From JBOHHR01 sp050740975 (lineage in GTDB: Bacteria > Pseudomonadota > Gammaproteobacteria > JBOHHR01): DNA of 24,195 bases. Within the stretch, counting starts at the first letter, position 1; each line of letters starts with the position of its first letter. Positions 22,081-24,195 of this stretch are shown here, piece by piece. The stretch lies in the NCBI GenBank assembly GCA_050740975.1, contig JBOIEE010000244.1, forward strand, positions 1 through 24,195. The letters run 5' to 3'. The notes beneath the pieces were generated by a model. That model was not told where the DNA came from and did no database searches. It worked only from the letters and a program-made list of their open reading frames with translations. The position numbers and the translations under genes were made by a program.

Positions 22081-22101
22081 ACAGGACCAGGGGTCAGCTC
22101 C

Positions 22102-22793
22102 TTAGCCGCCAACCCGGGTCATGACGCCGGACCGCAAGAGGGGCGTGCGCACCGTCCTGCGTCCGGCGTATACCAGCCCGTCGGTGCGTACCACAGTGCC
22201 GGAGGCCACGACGTCGCAGACGAACGGGAACAGGCTGGCGCCCGACGCGTCAGGGACGTGGCGCATCCTCGCTCGCCCGAAGCCCTTGGGCTGCCTGACC
22301 TTGACGGCGATGACCACGATGAACTTGGCGGTGCCGCGGCCGCGCTTTCCGCCGTGTTGGACGCCCCCGACCAAGGTTTCGTCGACTTCCACGTCGCGCC
22401 CAGCCGGTCACGCTCCGCACGCACCATGGCCACCCGGAACCACTGCAGCATCGCCCACGCCACTCGATACCTCGTGCCCAGCGTGCGCTCGAGCGTCTTG
22501 GCCGACAGGCCGTTCTTGGCGGTCGTCACGTGCCAGGCGGCCTCAAACCAAGTCGTCAGCGGTGTTCGCGTCTTGTCGAGAATCGTCCCAGCGGTGACGG
22601 AGGCGTGATGGCGGCACGCAGGGCACACCAGCCGACCTCGCGTGTGGCGCCACGGGGCGGCAGTTCCCCCGCACGCCGAGCAGATGAACCCCCAGGGCTA
22701 GCGCAGCCGCTCCAAGTAGGCGGCGCACGCATCGACGTCCGGGAACATCCCCACGAACTCGCGGTAGGTTCGCGGGTAGTCACGCCCGGCCAT
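22102..22793 (-). pseudogene. Second IS1595-family transposase, with nonsense codon and frameshift
   Basis: From ATG 22793 it reads MAGRDYPRTYREFVGMFPDV then AAYLERLR, an in-frame TAG where relatives have Trp (LRWP), then PWGFICSACGG and CPACRHHASVTAGTILDKTR (zinc ribbon and family block). A frameshift near 22395 connects to RDVEVDETLVGGVQHGGKRG with the first catalytic Asp, then VRTDGLVYAG with the second, and a stop at 22102. The normal C-terminal third (DRWWLGTHQG...FRFNRR) is gone. It differs clearly from the copy at 20325, so the two are separate lineages in opposite orientation. Confidence 0.85.
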
Positions 22794-22979
22794 CAGGGCC
22801 GGCGGTGCAGCTGCTTGGTCAGCTTGGGCGCCCACCCCTACATCTTGGGGTAGGAAGAGCTAACCGTCTACCCATTTTCTCCAGATGCCTCCTTGCTCTT
22901 TCCTGGCATACCGATTGCCGGCACGCGTCTAGCGCGACGACACCCCTAAGGTAATGCCAAGCTCTCGGAGAAAGATAGT

Positions 22980-23444
22980 ATGGGACAGTCACTACATCAC
23001 GCGATTCCTGACTTGGTTGGGTTTGAGAACGCCGAATGCCTCGTAAAAGAGCGGTCGGAGGGAGAAGTTTCCGATGAGATCGGAACCTATGATACGGGGG
23101 CGGAAGCTGGTTCCAAAACTCAAAGGATCCAAAAAACAATCCGGATCAATAGAGAGGAGCTTGACGTTCACCCTCAGGAGCATGCTGCCGAAAAGACAGT
23201 GTCCCTGAACGCGGAAGAGATTGCAGCGGCTTTAAATCGATGGAGGACTCAGGCGGTAACTGAGCCTGAGACCAAACCAAAGACCGAAAGGATCTATAGG
23301 AACGCACCTACAGCCCATGTTTCCAAAGTGCGGGAAACGACTGTGGAGCTACACATAGAAGAAGCGACAAAAAGGCGATGGCCGGTTGTCGGCTTGGCGA
23401 TAGGGTTCGCAGTGGTGGGAGCGTGTATTTTCGTGTTCGCTTGA
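22980..23444 (+). CDS. Small tail-anchored protein of unknown function
   Basis: This is a 154-residue, Glu/Thr/Arg-rich, mostly hydrophilic protein. It has one C-terminal membrane helix (RWPVVGLAIGFAVVGACIFV, residues 133-152) and almost nothing after it, the layout of a tail anchor. The soluble part holds repeated short motifs: TQRIQKTIRINREEL, EKTVSLNAEEIAAAL and ETTVELHIEEA. These may be alternating strands and helices or partner-binding segments. GGAG lies about ten bases before the ATG. No family is recognised. Continuous coding character and the clean terminal helix argue that it is real despite the decayed surroundings. Confidence 0.6.
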   Translation: MGQSLHHAIPDLVGFENAECLVKERSEGEVSDEIGTYDTGAEAGSKTQRIQKTIRINREELDVHPQEHAAEKTVSLNAEEIAAALNRWRTQAVTEPETKPKTERIYRNAPTAHVSKVRETTVELHIEEATKRRWPVVGLAIGFAVVGACIFVFA

Positions 23445-23624
23445 GATGGTCGAACCTGTGGGCTCGGTTCTTCAAGGCGCTGTGATCGGTACGGCTTGCC
23501 GGAGGGCCAGCGCTTTAACCGACAAGTAACAGACTAATCTTGGAAAAGCGGCCTGGAAGTAGGGCTCACGTTCTGGAACATATTCTCCTTTTAAATGTCC
23601 ACCCCTCCTGTCGCTTACCCTGGT
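23445..23624. other. Non-coding gap
   Basis: I see no gene, repeat or clear regulatory site between the tail-anchored protein and the DUF551-like remnant. Confidence 0.3.
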
Positions 23625-23838
23625 ATGGCGAACTTCGGCCCCTGGGTTGCTGCTAATGACCGGCTGCCAAGAGACGGGGATATCGTCCTAGTATGCTGCG
23701 AGGATGGCACTTATCTCCTTTGCCGCCTACGATGAAGGGTGGCGGGAGCCTTGGGAAGGTCCACTGGATGACGTAGCGTACTGGTGCTAGCTCCCTGAAT
23801 TACCGAGGGAGCTTGCGTTTTTGGATGCGGTGCACTGA
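23625..23838 (+). pseudogene. DUF551-like small protein, frameshifted with an internal stop
   Basis: From ATG 23625 the frame reads MANFGPWVAANDRLPRDGDI and VLVCCEDGTYL. One extra base near 23717 shifts it to FAAYDEGWREPWEGPLDDVA and YWC, then a TAG, then LPELPRELAFLDAVH. The pattern W...LP.DG..VLV...DG.Y...Y.EGW......LDDV.YW.pLPe.P is the full DUF551 signature, a short domain common in phage and mobile DNA. The TAG replaces the usual MP of WMPLP. Confidence 0.6.
23789..23822 (+). terminator. Stem-loop with T-run
   Basis: AGCTCCCT (23789-23796) and AGGGAGCT (23806-23813) form a perfect 8-base stem with a 9-base loop. TTTTT follows at 23818-23822. It overlaps the 3' end of the DUF551-like remnant and could stop transcription coming from the tail-anchored gene. 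Confidence 0.5.
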
Positions 23839-24050
23839 ATGTCGAAGTAATCAATAAATTCGTCGAATAGGCTGGTAGACAGACAAGTGAACAACCTAAC
23901 GGGAGAGTCGCCCAGACCCCCCCGCGCCTTGCTTTCTTCAGTCAGGGTTACGCTTGCCTTTGGCGTGCTTCCCGGGTCTCTGTGAAAGCGCGGTTCCGGC
24001 TGCGGACTTCGAGGTGCGGGAGGTGCGCACGAAATGTCTCTTGTTATACA

Positions 24051-24194
24051 TTAGATTCGTCCATAAACGCCGAAATAGACCGCAAAATTATTTATCACAA
24101 CTTGTACGGTAAGCCCGCTAATTCCATACACCAAAATAGACCCGATATGTTTATTTAATCCAATTTTAGGACCGAGTTTATTCAGTAGGTATGC
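24051..24194 (-). CDS. C-terminal 47 residues of an unidentified membrane-associated protein (5' part outside window)
   Basis: A minus-strand frame entering from the right edge reads AYLLNKLGPKIGLNKHIGSI, then LVYGISGLTVQVVINNFAVY and FGVYGRI, with a TAA at 24053-24051. The composition (hydrophobic with Tyr, Asn and Gly) and lack of stops look coding, and the DNA here is notably AT-richer than the rest of the window. No family is recognised. The gap 23839-24050 shows no gene. Confidence 0.4.
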   Translation of the reverse strand, partial: AYLLNKLGPKIGLNKHIGSILVYGISGLTVQVVINNFAVYFGVYGRI

Positions 24195-24195
24195 C

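Overview
The window looks like a chromosomal accessory region of a free-living gammaproteobacterium-like organism. The grounds are a siroheme sulfite/nitrite reductase, a complete ETF/ETF-quinone oxidoreductase respiratory module, an alginate-export-type porin, a DUF4124 protein, a Sel1 lipoprotein, moderately high GC and REP-like dispersed repeats. The exact genus cannot be read from the sequence. No rRNA, tRNA or CRISPR array was seen.

Layout. (1) 1-7,000 holds ordinary genes: a partial sulfite/nitrite reductase running off the left edge (minus), a Sel1-repeat lipoprotein (minus), a polytopic membrane protein (plus), a frameshifted GIY-YIG endonuclease, an intergenic stretch with two REP-like hairpins, a dynamin-like GTPase and a DUF4124 protein. 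(2) 7,045-17,760 is one long minus-strand cluster. In transcription order it reads: carrier protein, hexapeptide acyltransferase, broken cobW, broken phosphodiesterase, amino-acid adenylating ligase, acyl-CoA-dehydrogenase-type flavoprotein, intact cobW GTPase, sulfotransferase, etfB, etfA, ETF-QO. (3) 17,770-24,195 is an eroded zone. It holds an IS256 transposase remnant, an intact porin, a frameshifted MFS fragment, two wrecked IS1595-type transposases, a response-regulator fragment, a secreted Pro/Gly-rich repeat protein, a tail-anchored small protein, a broken DUF551-like gene and a partial gene at the right edge.

How the genes work together. The main result is the minus-strand cluster. 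The free-standing adenylation enzyme gives the ten-residue specificity code DLLYFALVCK when aligned by eye to GrsA. That differs at one place from the code I remember for PltF-type L-proline:carrier-protein ligases. The flavoprotein has lost the usual acyl-CoA dehydrogenase catalytic Glu near its C-terminus (Ser365) but carries Glu244, the position used by prolyl-carrier-protein dehydrogenases. With a carrier protein (Ser38) alongside, this predicts L-proline to prolyl-S-ACP to pyrrole-2-carboxyl-S-ACP. The adjacent EtfB, EtfA and ETF-QO would pass the electrons to the quinone pool. The acyltransferase, sulfotransferase, CobW GTPase and (once) a phosphodiesterase are candidate tailoring or support functions. 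The final product is unknown.

The cluster also preserves a tandem duplication. Remnants of at least four genes (the carrier-protein/acyltransferase junction, phosphodiesterase N-terminus, ligase 3' end and etfB 5' end), plus the broken and intact cobW copies, lie in the order expected if the block acyltransferase-cobW-phosphodiesterase-ligase-etfB was doubled. Different members then decayed in each copy.
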